Below, piece after piece: positions 25,805 to 33,882 of a stretch of 64,000 nt of DNA. This stretch comes from Hamadaea sp. Its GTDB lineage: Bacteria > Actinomycetota > Actinomycetes > Mycobacteriales > Micromonosporaceae. The notes beneath the pieces were generated by a model. The model worked only from the letters and a program-made list of their open reading frames with translations, was not told the DNA's origin and did no database searches. The DNA lies in assembly GCF_013362815.1 (NCBI RefSeq), contig NZ_JABFVK010000031.1, positions 1 to 64,000 of the forward strand. The letters are read 5' to 3'. The stretch's first letter is position 1; every line of letters begins with the position of its first letter. A program made the translations under genes and the position numbers.

Positions 25805-26404
25805 GTGGCCGACCCGAATAGCTCGACGCAGAGCCCGCTGGAGCGCGAGGCGCTGCGCTGGAATCCGCTGGCGATAGCCGCCCTAGTCGTTGCAGTTTGT
25901 GGGGCACCCGGCGGGATCGCGGCTCTGATCATGGGTGCGATGGCGTTGCGCCGCAGTAAGCGTCAACAGCAGCGCGGCAACGTTCTAGCGGTGGTGGGGA
26001 TGCTGCTGGGCCTCGTCTCGATCACCCTCTCGGCCGGAGTGGTGGCGATCTGGATCAACGATCGTTCGACGGTCGTGACCGATTTGCGGCCGGGCGACTG
26101 CCTTCCGGAGATGCCTGGGATCTTGTCGATGGCCGAGTTCGAGGTCGTTTCCTGCACGGAGCTGCACGCCATGCAGGTGTACGCCGTGGCCCGGGTTCCC
26201 GACGGCAGCGAGGAGGTGGTCGCTAGCCGGGCAGAGGTGGAGTGCGTCTTCGGCCGTGAGAATCTGACGTCGCAGGCGCGCGACAACTCGCAGCTGACCT
26301 TCATGTACTTGCGAAGCGAGTTCGCGGAGAACGGCCAGGTCGCGATCTATTGTCTGGCTGGACTGGGCCGGTGGCACAAGACGGCGGAGTCCATCGTGCG
26401 CTGA
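25805..26404 (+). CDS. Membrane protein with DUF4190-like and septum-formation-like parts
   Basis: A 199-residue protein. After a short polar lead, two hydrophobic helices (LAIAALVVAVCGAPGGIAAL and VLAVVGMLLGLVSITLSAGV) flank ALRRSKRQQQRG, the DUF4190 pattern. The extracytoplasmic C-terminal half has LRPGDCLPE, VSCTELHAMQVYAV and AIYCLAG, typical of actinobacterial septum-formation-like lipoprotein/membrane domains with paired cysteines. The GTG start follows TACCCT by seven bases, while an ATG ten codons earlier would overlap the promoter box. A precise role is unknown. Confidence 0.7.
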   Translation: MADPNSSTQSPLEREALRWNPLAIAALVVAVCGAPGGIAALIMGAMALRRSKRQQQRGNVLAVVGMLLGLVSITLSAGVVAIWINDRSTVVTDLRPGDCLPEMPGILSMAEFEVVSCTELHAMQVYAVARVPDGSEEVVASRAEVECVFGRENLTSQARDNSQLTFMYLRSEFAENGQVAIYCLAGLGRWHKTAESIVR

Positions 26405-26417
26405 CGCGTGATAGGCG

Positions 26418-27701
26418 TCAGTAGCGCCAAAGCGTACGAGCGACGATCTCCTCCTCGGAAGCACCGTCGAAAACGGCAACCTCCCCGCGGCGTACGGCGA
26501 GAACGGTGTCGACCAGCTCAACCCCCAGCGCGGAAGCGAAAAGCGGATCGCGTTCCAAAGCGTCAGCGGCAGCGGAAAGAGAGGTGGGGAGCCGAGGAGG
26601 CGGAGAAGCGAGCGAAGCGGGATCAACCTCGACCGGCTCCGGAAGCGAAGCGCCGTCGGTAACCCCGACAATGCCCGCGGACAACAACGCGGCCAGGGCG
26701 AGGTAAGGATTGGCGGTAGCGTCGAAGCACTTGACCTCGATGTTGGCAGCCGACTCGCGTTCGCCCGGCGAACCGGTGACGAACCGCAGTGCGGCTTCCC
26801 GGTTCTCGTGCCCCCAGCACGCGTACGCCCCGGCCCAATGGGAAGGCACGAGCCGTAGGTAACTCGCGACCGACGGAGCGCCGAAAGCGAGCAGCGCCGG
26901 AAGGCGCGCGAGGATTCCCGCCACGAACGAAGAACCGACGTCGGAGAGCATCAGGTTCGCCGAGTCGCGCCACAGACTCAGGTGGATGTGGCCGCCGTTG
27001 CCGACACCGCCCGCAACCACGCGAGGCGCGAACGAAGCGCGCCGCCCGAAAGAAGCACTTACCGCACGGATCGTTTCGCGTACCAGCACCAGCATGTCGG
27101 CTGCGCCGACCGGGTCCAGCGGCGAGAAGGACACCTCGAACTGGCCGGGCGAGTACTCCGGGTGCAGCTGCTCGACCAGGACGTTCTCCGCGATCAACGC
27201 CTCCATCAGCGTACGCAGATAGTCGGAGTGCTCGACGACCCGAGCCATCCCATAGGCCGGGAGCGAATCGGACGGAGTGACGCACCACTCGACCTCGAAC
27301 CCCGCCCGCACGGTGAACCCCTGATCAGCGAGCTTCCCGACAACCCTCTCGAGTACGCCACGCGCGTCCTGCGGATGCCGGTCGCGGTTCTGGTCGTACC
27401 GATCGGCCGGTGCCCACGCCCACCCCGGCTGCCCCGCGAGAACGGTCAGTTTCCGCAGGTCCGGGACGAGCCGCAGGTCGCCGACCGGCCCTCCGGCGTA
27501 CTGTCCGAGCACGGACGAGTCGTCGACGAGGAACGTGTCGAAGACCGGCGACGCGCCGACGCCCCACTGCGCCGCATGCGCCAGCCGCCCGACCGGAATG
27601 CCCTTCATCCGCGTGATGCCGCTGTTGTCCACCCAGGTCAACGCGACAACGGCGACATTGCGCGCAGTCAGCTCGGCGGCCAGGTCGTCCGGATTGGTCA
27701 C
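26418..27701 (-). CDS. Glutamine synthetase-like ligase (FluG C-terminal type)
   Basis: The 427-residue protein has the glutamine synthetase fold: an N-terminal beta-grasp (VALTWVDNSGITRMKGIPV) and a catalytic domain with FEVEWCVTP, GQFEVSF, GNGGHIHLSL, GHENREAALRFVTG and the C-terminal NPYLALAALLSAG. These correspond to the metal and ATP sites of GS-like gamma-glutamyl ligases. It is shorter than GlnA and lacks the adenylylation loop, so the acceptor is probably an amine or other amino compound. The GTG start follows TAGGTT by seven bases. It diverges from an amidohydrolase, and the pair equals a split FluG. Confidence 0.85.
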   Translation of the reverse strand: MTNPDDLAAELTARNVAVVALTWVDNSGITRMKGIPVGRLAHAAQWGVGASPVFDTFLVDDSSVLGQYAGGPVGDLRLVPDLRKLTVLAGQPGWAWAPADRYDQNRDRHPQDARGVLERVVGKLADQGFTVRAGFEVEWCVTPSDSLPAYGMARVVEHSDYLRTLMEALIAENVLVEQLHPEYSPGQFEVSFSPLDPVGAADMLVLVRETIRAVSASFGRRASFAPRVVAGGVGNGGHIHLSLWRDSANLMLSDVGSSFVAGILARLPALLAFGAPSVASYLRLVPSHWAGAYACWGHENREAALRFVTGSPGERESAANIEVKCFDATANPYLALAALLSAGIVGVTDGASLPEPVEVDPASLASPPPRLPTSLSAAADALERDPLFASALGVELVDTVLAVRRGEVAVFDGASEEEIVARTLWRY

Positions 27702-27750
27702 AGAAGCGAACCTACCGGCAAATCGCCGGACCTTCCGGCAAGCTAGTGAG

Positions 27751-28842
27751 GTGCGCGAATCCGTGGCGGCTCTGCCGCTGACCGATCACCATTGTCACGG
27801 CGTCGTCCGGCGCGATCTCGACGCCGCCGAGTTCGCCGGCCGCCTCACCGAAGGCCCGCGCGGCGCATGGGACTCGCTGCTCGGCTTCGCGGTGCGCGAC
27901 CATTGCGCCCCGCTGCTCGACCTGCCCGCGCATGCCCCGGCCGCGGACTACCTCGATCGCCGCGCCTCGCTCGGCCACGCCGAGGTCACGGCCCGCTTCC
28001 TGGCCGCGGCGAACCTCGGCGCCCTCTGCATCGACACCGGCTACACGCCCGAACCCCTGCTCACCCCGCAAGAGCTCGGCGCCGCGGCGGGTGCGGCCGC
28101 TCATGAAGTGGTACGCCTAGAGCAGCTCGCGGAGCAGCTGCTCACAAGCGGGGTGGATGCGATGGGTTTCGCGACGGCGGTCCGGGAGAAGCTCGCCGGC
28201 CGCGCCCGGGATGCCGTCGCAGCCAAATCCGTCGTCGCGTACCGCATGGGCTTGTCGATGAATCCCCAGCGCCCCACGGACAGCGAGGTGACCGCGGCGG
28301 CCGGCCTGATGCTGGCCACCATCGGCCGGGGCGGACCCGCGCGGATTGCCGACGAGACGCTGCACCGCTTCCTGATCTGGACCGCCGTCGACCTCGGTAT
28401 GCCCCTGCAGCTCCACACTGGATTCGGCGACCCGGACCTGAACCTGCACCAGACCAACCCGGCGCTGCTCACGTCGCTGCTCCGCGCGATCGAACCGACC
28501 GGCGTGCCGGTACTTTTGCTGCACACCTACCCGTACCACCGGGAGGCCGGCTACCTGACGCAAGCGTTCGACAACGTCTACTTCGACGTCGGACTCGCCC
28601 TGCACAACGTCGGCTCCCGAGCGACCGCCGTACTAGCCGAAGCGCTCGAACTCGCCCCCTTCACGAAGATGCTCTACTCCTCCGACGCGTACGCCCTCCC
28701 CGAGCACTACTACCTCGCCGCGACGATGTTCCGCCAAGCGCTGTCGGCATTCCTCGCCGAGTTCTCCGACACCGACGCGACCCGCATCGCGCACCTCATC
28801 GGCGTCGACAACGCCACCCGCGTCTACAACCTCCCCCATTAG
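27751..28842 (+). CDS. Amidohydrolase (FluG N-terminal type)
   Basis: The 363-residue metal-dependent amidohydrolase has a TIM barrel. LTDHHCHG near residue 11 gives the HxH metal motif. LQLHTGFGDPD, LLLHTYPYHREAGYL and MLYSSDAYALPEHYY carry the later His and Asp ligands. In fungal FluG and some bacteria this domain is fused in front of a glutamine synthetase domain; here the two are separate, divergent genes 49 bases apart. It probably hydrolyses a gamma-glutamyl amide made or used by the partner. A GTG start is used. Its 3' end is followed by a hairpin. Confidence 0.8.
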   Translation: MRESVAALPLTDHHCHGVVRRDLDAAEFAGRLTEGPRGAWDSLLGFAVRDHCAPLLDLPAHAPAADYLDRRASLGHAEVTARFLAAANLGALCIDTGYTPEPLLTPQELGAAAGAAAHEVVRLEQLAEQLLTSGVDAMGFATAVREKLAGRARDAVAAKSVVAYRMGLSMNPQRPTDSEVTAAAGLMLATIGRGGPARIADETLHRFLIWTAVDLGMPLQLHTGFGDPDLNLHQTNPALLTSLLRAIEPTGVPVLLLHTYPYHREAGYLTQAFDNVYFDVGLALHNVGSRATAVLAEALELAPFTKMLYSSDAYALPEHYYLAATMFRQALSAFLAEFSDTDATRIAHLIGVDNATRVYNLPH

Positions 28843-28847
28843 CACCA

Positions 28848-28900
28848 GATCACGGTTACGCATGTCATCCCGCCCGGGTTTAGCCTGCGTAACCCTGATC
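28848..28900. repeat. GATCA-ended inverted repeat
   Basis: The 15-base arms GATCACGGTTACGCA (28848-28862) and TGCGTAACCCTGATC (28886-28900) pair with one mismatch. It begins 6 bases after the amidohydrolase stop. It could terminate that gene or belong to the dispersed hairpin family. Confidence 0.65.
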
Positions 28901-28957
28901 CGCAGGGTTGGGCGGAGCCAGCCGTCCCAGGAGAGCCCCGCGTCATACCCTGTCCCC

Positions 28958-29548
28958 ATGCGGGAGCCAATCTTGACCGTCACCTTCAGCCATGACCAGG
29001 CTCTCGTCCTGTCGGACTGGCTGTATCGCGTCATCGGGAGCCCAGCCTTCGACTCGTTCGTCGCCGACGATCCATCAGTCTGGTCCAGCCTCTATCAGCT
29101 CGACGGCGCGCTTGAGACGACGGTGCCGGAGATCTTCGCGGCGGACTACGGCGAGCGTCTGGGGGCAGCGCGTCGACGTCTGCTCGACGGCCCGTCACGA
29201 CCGATACGCCGTCCGCGGCCGACGAGCATGGTGGCCGACGCGACCGAGTCCACCGAGCGCACGATCGAGAACTGGATCCGCGAGGACAATGTGATGGCGA
29301 CGTTGGAGCACCTCAGCTCTCTCATCGGCTACCCGTACGACGGGGCTGACGAAGATGCCCTGATCGGCGCGCTCGACGAGACTGACGACGAGACTGACCG
29401 GTGGTTTGAGTACCCGCTGTGCGGCTCGCAGGTCCTGACCGTACGACTGGCTCAGGCTGTCGGAGGCGCAGTGGTGTCGATTCAGGTCTCCGGAGTGATG
29501 GACGAGGTTCTGGCCGCCCGAGTCGAGACGGTGCTCGATCTGTTGTAG
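28958..29548 (+). CDS. Hypothetical protein, 196 residues
   Basis: I do not recognise this protein. It is acidic, soluble, and has two parts. The first, helical, part (about 1-75) includes HDQALVLSDWLYRVIGS and the second, mixed alpha/beta, part ends in a repeat-like SVQVSGVMDEVLAARVETVLDLL pattern. The linker is rich in Arg and Pro. Codon use is normal for the window. A perfect leaderless-type signal, TACCCT six bases before the ATG, supports both the start and its reality as a gene. Confidence 0.55.
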   Translation: MREPILTVTFSHDQALVLSDWLYRVIGSPAFDSFVADDPSVWSSLYQLDGALETTVPEIFAADYGERLGAARRRLLDGPSRPIRRPRPTSMVADATESTERTIENWIREDNVMATLEHLSSLIGYPYDGADEDALIGALDETDDETDRWFEYPLCGSQVLTVRLAQAVGGAVVSIQVSGVMDEVLAARVETVLDLL

Positions 29549-29611
29549 CCCGTACGCGCGGTGGCCCGCTCGGGGGATGCCTCGAACGCGGCGATAGGGC
29601 ACAGTGAATCC

Positions 29612-30454
29612 ATGGTGATCCCGATCTACGACGTGAACCCCGTCCGGCGTACGCCGTGGGTCACCTACGGGTTGATCGCCGCCAACCTGCTGGCGCTGCT
29701 GTTCACGCCGTTGTTCGCCAACATGGGGCTCGGCGGCGAGGCGGTGGCCGACCTGTGCCACCAGACGGCGTTCTTCCAGCACTATGCGGCCATTCCCAAA
29801 GAGCTGGTCACGAACATGCAACTGCCGCTCGTCGCGACGGGCGCAGTGGGCCGGGGTGCGAACGGGATCGGCTGCGTCATCGACGCGCCTACGTACACCA
29901 AGGTGCCTGCGCTATCGGTGCTGACCTCGATGTTCCTGCACGGTGGCTGGCTGCACCTGCTCGGCAACATGCTGTTCCTCTGGGTCTTCGGCAACAACAT
30001 CGAGGACCGGTTCGGCCGGATCGGCTACCTGCTGGTCTACCTGGCCGCCGGGTACGCCGCCGCGTACGGGTTCGCGTTGGCCAACCCGGACACGGCCGAG
30101 CCGCTCATCGGGGCGTCCGGAGCGGTGTCCGGCATCCTCGGGGCGTACTTGGTGCTGTTTCCGCGCGCCCGCGTATGGAGTCTGGTGCCGATCCTGTTCT
30201 TCATCCCGTTGCGCCTGCCGGCCTGGATCGTGCTCGGCACCTGGTTCGTGCTGCAGTGGCTCTACTCGGCCGGGTTGGCCGTCTCGGGCGGGGGAGAGGT
30301 GGCGTACCTCGCGCACGTGCTCGGCTTCGTCGTCGGCGTGCTCGCCGCGCTGCCGTTCCGCGGCCGCGGTCGCCCGCCGGTGCCTCGCCAGGTCGCCAGG
30401 TACGCCGAACCCCAAGTCATGTGGCGCAAGACCGACCGCGGCGGCTGGCGCTAA
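29612..30454 (+). CDS. Rhomboid-family intramembrane serine protease
   Basis: A 280-residue polytopic membrane protein with about six or seven helices. The rhomboid signature is complete: HGGWLHLLGNMLFLWVFG (Asn119 in the oxyanion region), the catalytic serine Ser169 in IGASGAVSG and the partner His235 in AYLAHVLGF. A long loop between the first two helices (about 35-100) contains two cysteines. It cleaves membrane-spanning substrates within the bilayer; targets are unknown. CACAGT six bases before the ATG suggests leaderless expression. A short perfect hairpin follows the stop. Confidence 0.9.
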   Translation: MVIPIYDVNPVRRTPWVTYGLIAANLLALLFTPLFANMGLGGEAVADLCHQTAFFQHYAAIPKELVTNMQLPLVATGAVGRGANGIGCVIDAPTYTKVPALSVLTSMFLHGGWLHLLGNMLFLWVFGNNIEDRFGRIGYLLVYLAAGYAAAYGFALANPDTAEPLIGASGAVSGILGAYLVLFPRARVWSLVPILFFIPLRLPAWIVLGTWFVLQWLYSAGLAVSGGGEVAYLAHVLGFVVGVLAALPFRGRGRPPVPRQVARYAEPQVMWRKTDRGGWR

Positions 30455-30462
30455 GACACCAT

Positions 30463-30483
30463 GATCGTCGGCACCCGACGATC
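30463..30483. repeat. Short perfect hairpin after the rhomboid gene
   Basis: GATCGTCGG and CCGACGATC pair perfectly around a 3-base loop, 8 bases after the stop codon. It ends in GATC like the neighbouring intergenic hairpins. No T tract follows; it may act as a weak terminator. Confidence 0.6.
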
Positions 30484-30671
30484 AAGACGCCCCGCGCGGA
30501 CTTGGCCGAGGCCGGGCCCGGCGACAGGCAAGGTCATGTGCCCGTCGTCTGCGCAGAAACGCCCATTCTCGTGATCAAGTGCCGGTCATCTGCGGAGAAC
30601 GGACCCTCAGCGCAAACCATGGGAACTCGATCTTCGAAACGGTCGCGATTTCGCAAGCCACCGGCACTGGA

Positions 30672-30950
30672 TCATGCAGTGTCCCCGTCCAGCAGTCCGA
30701 AGTTCTCGGCGAAAGATTCCAGGAACTCCCGCTCCGGACCGGGACGTGCCTCGGCGGCGAGTTCGGCCATGACCCCGACAAGGCGCAGCCGCTGCTCGGG
30801 CGGCAGCTGACCGCAGACGTACGCGATCCACTCCAACGCCTTGACGGCCCAGCGCTCGTCGACGAGCTCTTCATCGGAGCCGTCCAGACGGAACGCCAGC
30901 TCGGCGACGAGCCCGACCAGCGCGCGTACCAGGGGATCGGGCTCGGTCAT
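30672..30950 (-). CDS. Small acidic helical protein
   Basis: The 92-residue protein is almost entirely helical and acidic (VRALVGLVAELAFRLDGSDEE; ERLRL-type segments). It has no signal, membrane segment or known motif that I can name. The ATG overlaps the stop codon of the upstream acetyltransferase gene (ATGA), so the two are translated together. A TACTGT also lies six bases before it, but inside the acetyltransferase reading frame. Confidence 0.6.
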   Translation of the reverse strand: MTEPDPLVRALVGLVAELAFRLDGSDEELVDERWAVKALEWIAYVCGQLPPEQRLRLVGVMAELAAEARPGPEREFLESFAENFGLLDGDTA

Positions 30951-31381
30951 GACCCGACAGTAGACCGGACCATCACCACGTCCACCGGGTCCTGAGCCTC
31001 CACCGTGAACCCAAGCCGCTCGTACAGCCGTCGCGCCGGGCTCCCCTGCAAAACGATGAGCCGGACAACGGTGCATCCCAGCAGCAGGTGCGAAAGTACA
31101 GCCGATCCGATGCCGTGACCTTGGAAAGTGGGGGAGAGGTAGAAGTGCTCCAGCCAGTGCCCGTCGTCAGCGGGGCGGAGCGCCACGCAACCCGCGAGGT
31201 CGCCGCCGACCTCGATCACCCAGCTGTTGGCCGGCACGAAACCGTCGCGCAGCCGCTGCCGTACGCGATGCTCGTCGAACCGGCCCAGCCGTTCAAGGTC
31301 GGGCCGCATCACCACCGCTCGCAGCTCGACGAGAGCCTCGATGTCGGCGACGGTCGCCGGACGCAGTGACCAGTCTCCCAT
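30947..31381 (-). CDS. GNAT-family N-acetyltransferase, small
   Basis: A single-domain 144-residue acetyltransferase. WSLRPATVADIEALVELR is the first strand-helix of the fold. The acetyl-CoA loop is YLSPTFQGHGIGSAVLSHLL near residue 85, and SPARRLYERLGFTVEA is the final motif. The acceptor is unknown. The ATG used is the second of two: it lies seven bases after TACGAT, whereas the upstream ATG overlaps that box. It forms an operon with the small helical protein through an ATGA overlap. Confidence 0.8.
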   Translation of the reverse strand: MGDWSLRPATVADIEALVELRAVVMRPDLERLGRFDEHRVRQRLRDGFVPANSWVIEVGGDLAGCVALRPADDGHWLEHFYLSPTFQGHGIGSAVLSHLLLGCTVVRLIVLQGSPARRLYERLGFTVEAQDPVDVVMVRSTVGS

Positions 31382-31413
31382 GATCACCATCGTACGGCGT
31401 GCCCGATGAGCTC

Positions 31414-31923
31414 CTACCGCAGGTCAGCCTCGTACTGGTCGTGCCGCGCCCACAGCGCCACCCACTCGTCATGAGTCAGTTCGCGCCCGCGGGCCGCGAT
31501 GTCGGCCAGCTCCTCGAAGTAGCCCTCGCGCGGGCCGCCCGGCGCGAACAGGATCAACATCGAAGCCGGTTCGCCGGACGTGTTCGCGAACGAGTGGATG
31601 CCACCCGGCGGCACGTACAGGTAGTCACCCGGCGACGTGTCGACCCATTTGTCGCCGTCATACAGCGCAACGGTGCCGCTCAGGATGTAGAACGACTCCG
31701 CCATCGTCCGATGGAAATGCCCACCAGGCATGCTTCCCGGCGGCGGCACGGCCTGCAGCTCCCAGCGATACAGCCCGAACAGGCCGTTCGTGGTCTCGCC
31801 CGTGGCCAGGTAACTGACCTTCGATCGCTCGCCGATCGCCAGGTCCACGGGCGCCTCGCCACCGCGCAAAGTCGCGCTGACCTCGGGCGACTCGACGGTG
31901 TACTGCTGCGGTGGATAAGACAT
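31414..31923 (-). CDS. Cupin-domain protein
   Basis: This 169-residue cytoplasmic protein has a classic cupin. Motif 1 is GGHFHRTMAESFYILSGTVALYDG, with His, His and Glu as metal ligands. Motif 2 is GDYLYVPPGGIHSFANTSGEPASML, with the final His. The C-terminal 35 residues are helical. Its reaction is not evident; such proteins include dioxygenases and sugar-binding or isomerase enzymes. TAGGGT stands six bases before the ATG, a leaderless-type promoter. It is a lone gene next to the tRNA region. Confidence 0.8.
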   Translation of the reverse strand: MSYPPQQYTVESPEVSATLRGGEAPVDLAIGERSKVSYLATGETTNGLFGLYRWELQAVPPPGSMPGGHFHRTMAESFYILSGTVALYDGDKWVDTSPGDYLYVPPGGIHSFANTSGEPASMLILFAPGGPREGYFEELADIAARGRELTHDEWVALWARHDQYEADLR

Positions 31924-32159
31924 CCACTCACCCTAGACCGTGATCGTCGCCAGGTCCGCGCTTGCTCCTGCTCCCCAGCCAACGTGTACGCACGACTGAG
32001 CGCGTACTGCCCTCCGCAGCCATATACCGCCCGGTGTCGCGTACACCCGCTTAGTAACCGGACAAAACGCCCGAGCCGGTGGTGAGGGGCCTGCGCGCAA
32101 ACCAGTGGGCGAGTGCGCTACGCTGTACGGGCTGCCGCGCGGAGAGATCCGGGCGGCAA

Positions 32160-32233
<74 letters not shown>

Positions 32234-32243
32234 CAAGACGAAG

Positions 32244-32265
32244 TGCCCGCTCAGCGGGCATTTTT
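32244..32265 (+). terminator. Terminator after tRNA-Pro
   Basis: TGCCCG and CGGGCA pair around CTCAG, followed directly by TTTTT. It is a compact rho-independent terminator. Confidence 0.85.
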
Positions 32266-32317
32266 CATTTCTGCTCTTCGATGGTCGGCGCTCTGGCCTT
32301 CGCCCGGTTTCGTTAGC

Positions 32318-32995
32318 TCATCGTCGGCCATGGTGCCGCGTCGTGCCAGCGGCCATGCGAGCTGGGGGCTCAAGGCCGTGGCGTGCCGCGGCCAGCACCC
32401 GGTCCGCCTGCGCCGCGGCGTCGCGCGGGTCCAACGGTGCGTGACCGACCAGCAACCGATACCAGAACGGGCCGAACACCAGATCCGCGACCACGGCATG
32501 ATCCACCGTGGATGGCAGCTCGCCGCGGTTGACGGCGCGGTCCAACAGTTCCGCAACGATGGCACGCCGGGTTTCTATCCAGTTCCGGAAGGCTTCGGCG
32601 AACTCGGGGTCGAGCTGCGCCTCTGCCATGAGACCGCGCAGCGCCCGAACCCGCGCTGGATGTTCGCCGACGCGGTACAGATCGGTGAGTAGCGCGGTCA
32701 GGTCGCCGGCCACGGTGCCGGTATCAGGTTCGGGTACCCGGTGCGTAACGGCGTACCCGTAAGCGTCCATGACGAGTGCCGGCTTGGAGGTCCACCACCG
32801 GTAAATGGTCGACTTCGCCACGTCGGCCTTCGCGGCCACCCCCTCGATTGTCAACCGGCCGTAGCCGACTTCTTCGAGCAAGTCCACGGTGGCTCGCAGC
32901 ACGGCCTGCTCGGCGTCCCGACTGCGGTGCCTGCCGCCGGCGCGGCGCGTTGGAACGTGTTGAGGCACAAGGGCCAGCGTACTGGACTCTTGCAT
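32318..32995 (-). CDS. TetR-family transcriptional regulator
   Basis: A 225-residue repressor. The N-terminal TetR helix-turn-helix is AVLRATVDLLEEVGYGRLTIEGVAAKADVAKSTIYRWWTSK, at residues 31-71. The helical ligand domain ends with the pattern VADLVFGPFWYRLLVGHAPLD, typical of TetR_C-type regulators. It diverges from an alpha/beta hydrolase gene 110 bases away. A near-perfect 28-bp inverted repeat starts 3 bases upstream of its ATG. The simplest reading is autoregulation plus control of the hydrolase gene. Confidence 0.88.
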   Translation of the reverse strand: MQESSTLALVPQHVPTRRAGGRHRSRDAEQAVLRATVDLLEEVGYGRLTIEGVAAKADVAKSTIYRWWTSKPALVMDAYGYAVTHRVPEPDTGTVAGDLTALLTDLYRVGEHPARVRALRGLMAEAQLDPEFAEAFRNWIETRRAIVAELLDRAVNRGELPSTVDHAVVADLVFGPFWYRLLVGHAPLDPRDAAAQADRVLAAARHGLEPPARMAAGTTRHHGRR

Positions 32996-32997
32996 TT

Positions 32998-33025
32998 AAT
33001 CAAATCGCGACGTAGCGTTTTGATT
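32998..33025. promoter_or_regulatory. Candidate TetR operator
   Basis: This is a 28-bp inverted repeat with 24 of 28 symmetric positions. The outer arms are AATCAAA and TTTGATT, the inner ones CGC and GCG around ACGT. It touches the tetR start and lies about 80 bases before the hydrolase start. Its size and symmetry are typical for TetR dimers. Confidence 0.65.
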
Positions 33026-33105
33026 TCGGGGCGGCAGCCGCGACTGCGGACGGTCGCCGCGGTGGGCGTCGTCGCGCTTCACCCCTTGGATCATCTGGAG
33101 GATTG

Positions 33106-33693
33106 ATGAGCACCGTCGTACTCGCTCATGCGTTCAACGCTGGACCGAGCGACCTTTGGTACCTAGACCTGGCGGATCGCCTGACCGCGCGGGGACACGC
33201 GGTGCTGGCCCCGGAGTTGCCCGACGCGACCGCCCCCGACCCGATGGCTTGGCGGCACGTGCTCGACTCCACCGTCGCCCCGCTCGACCCCACAAAGACC
33301 GTCCTGGTGGGACACAGCCTCGGCGGCGTCGCTCTGCTTGATCTGCTGGCCCGCCATGGCAACGATCCACGCGGTCGTTACAGCGGCGCGGTGCTTGTCT
33401 CGACGATGGCCGGCCCGGTCGGGTACGAAGCGGTCGCCGGCTTCTTTCCGGAGACCGGCTTCGACTGGCCGCAGATCCGATCCGCCGTACAGCGGATACG
33501 GCTACTCGTCGCGCTCGACGACACCGTGCTCAGCCCAGACCCGCTCGAACATGTTCGCCGGTTCGCAATTCACGCCGGTGCTACCACGACCGTGCTGCCA
33601 ACCGGTGGCCACCTGCCGAACTGGACTCCAGACGTGCGGCCGGCCGACCCGCTACCGCAGGCGTTCCAACTGGTCCTCGAATGCTTGCAGTGA
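33106..33693 (+). CDS. Alpha/beta hydrolase, RBBP9/YdeN-like
   Basis: A compact 195-residue alpha/beta hydrolase. It shows VLAHAFNAGPSDLWYLDLADRL at the N-terminus, the nucleophile elbow LVGHSLGGVALLDLL (Ser near 67), VALDDTVLSP for the acid and PTGGHLPNW for the catalytic histidine. The short length and the DP-rich first loop resemble serine hydrolases of the RBBP9/YdeN group. GGAGG is 4 bases before the ATG. It is probably repressed by the divergent TetR protein. Confidence 0.8.
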   Translation: MSTVVLAHAFNAGPSDLWYLDLADRLTARGHAVLAPELPDATAPDPMAWRHVLDSTVAPLDPTKTVLVGHSLGGVALLDLLARHGNDPRGRYSGAVLVSTMAGPVGYEAVAGFFPETGFDWPQIRSAVQRIRLLVALDDTVLSPDPLEHVRRFAIHAGATTTVLPTGGHLPNWTPDVRPADPLPQAFQLVLECLQ

Positions 33694-33703
33694 TGAATGC
33701 GGG

Positions 33704-33851
33704 TTACGCGAACGGATCGTGCCGGTCGTAGCGGTCGATCAACGCCGTCCATCCACTCGGGACGGTGCAGCTGAAGCCCGTACGCCGCGGCCATTTCCAT
33801 CACCTTCGGCGTCGGAGGGGGTCCGGCTGCGACGAGTTCGGTCATGGCGTG
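33704..33851 (-). pseudogene. Frameshifted C-terminal remnant of a cupin gene
   Basis: The sequence repeats the 3' end of the cupin gene at 37161-37682, with roughly nine in ten bases equal by eye. It encodes MTELVAAGPPPTPKVMEMAA followed by YGLQLHRPEWMDG, then one extra base shifts the frame. Removing that base restores LIDRYDRHDPFA and the stop. Similarity ends abruptly at 33851, so only about 48 of 173 codons remain. It has no promoter or start of its own. Confidence 0.8.
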
Positions 33852-33882
33852 ACGTGGTTGAGCAGTTCGATGTCTCCGCCTG

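Noticed and set aside
30957-30962. TACTGT box six bases before the small helical protein at 30950(-)
   Set aside because: It lies inside the acetyltransferase reading frame and the start is already explained by an ATGA overlap, so I did not count it as a leaderless promoter.
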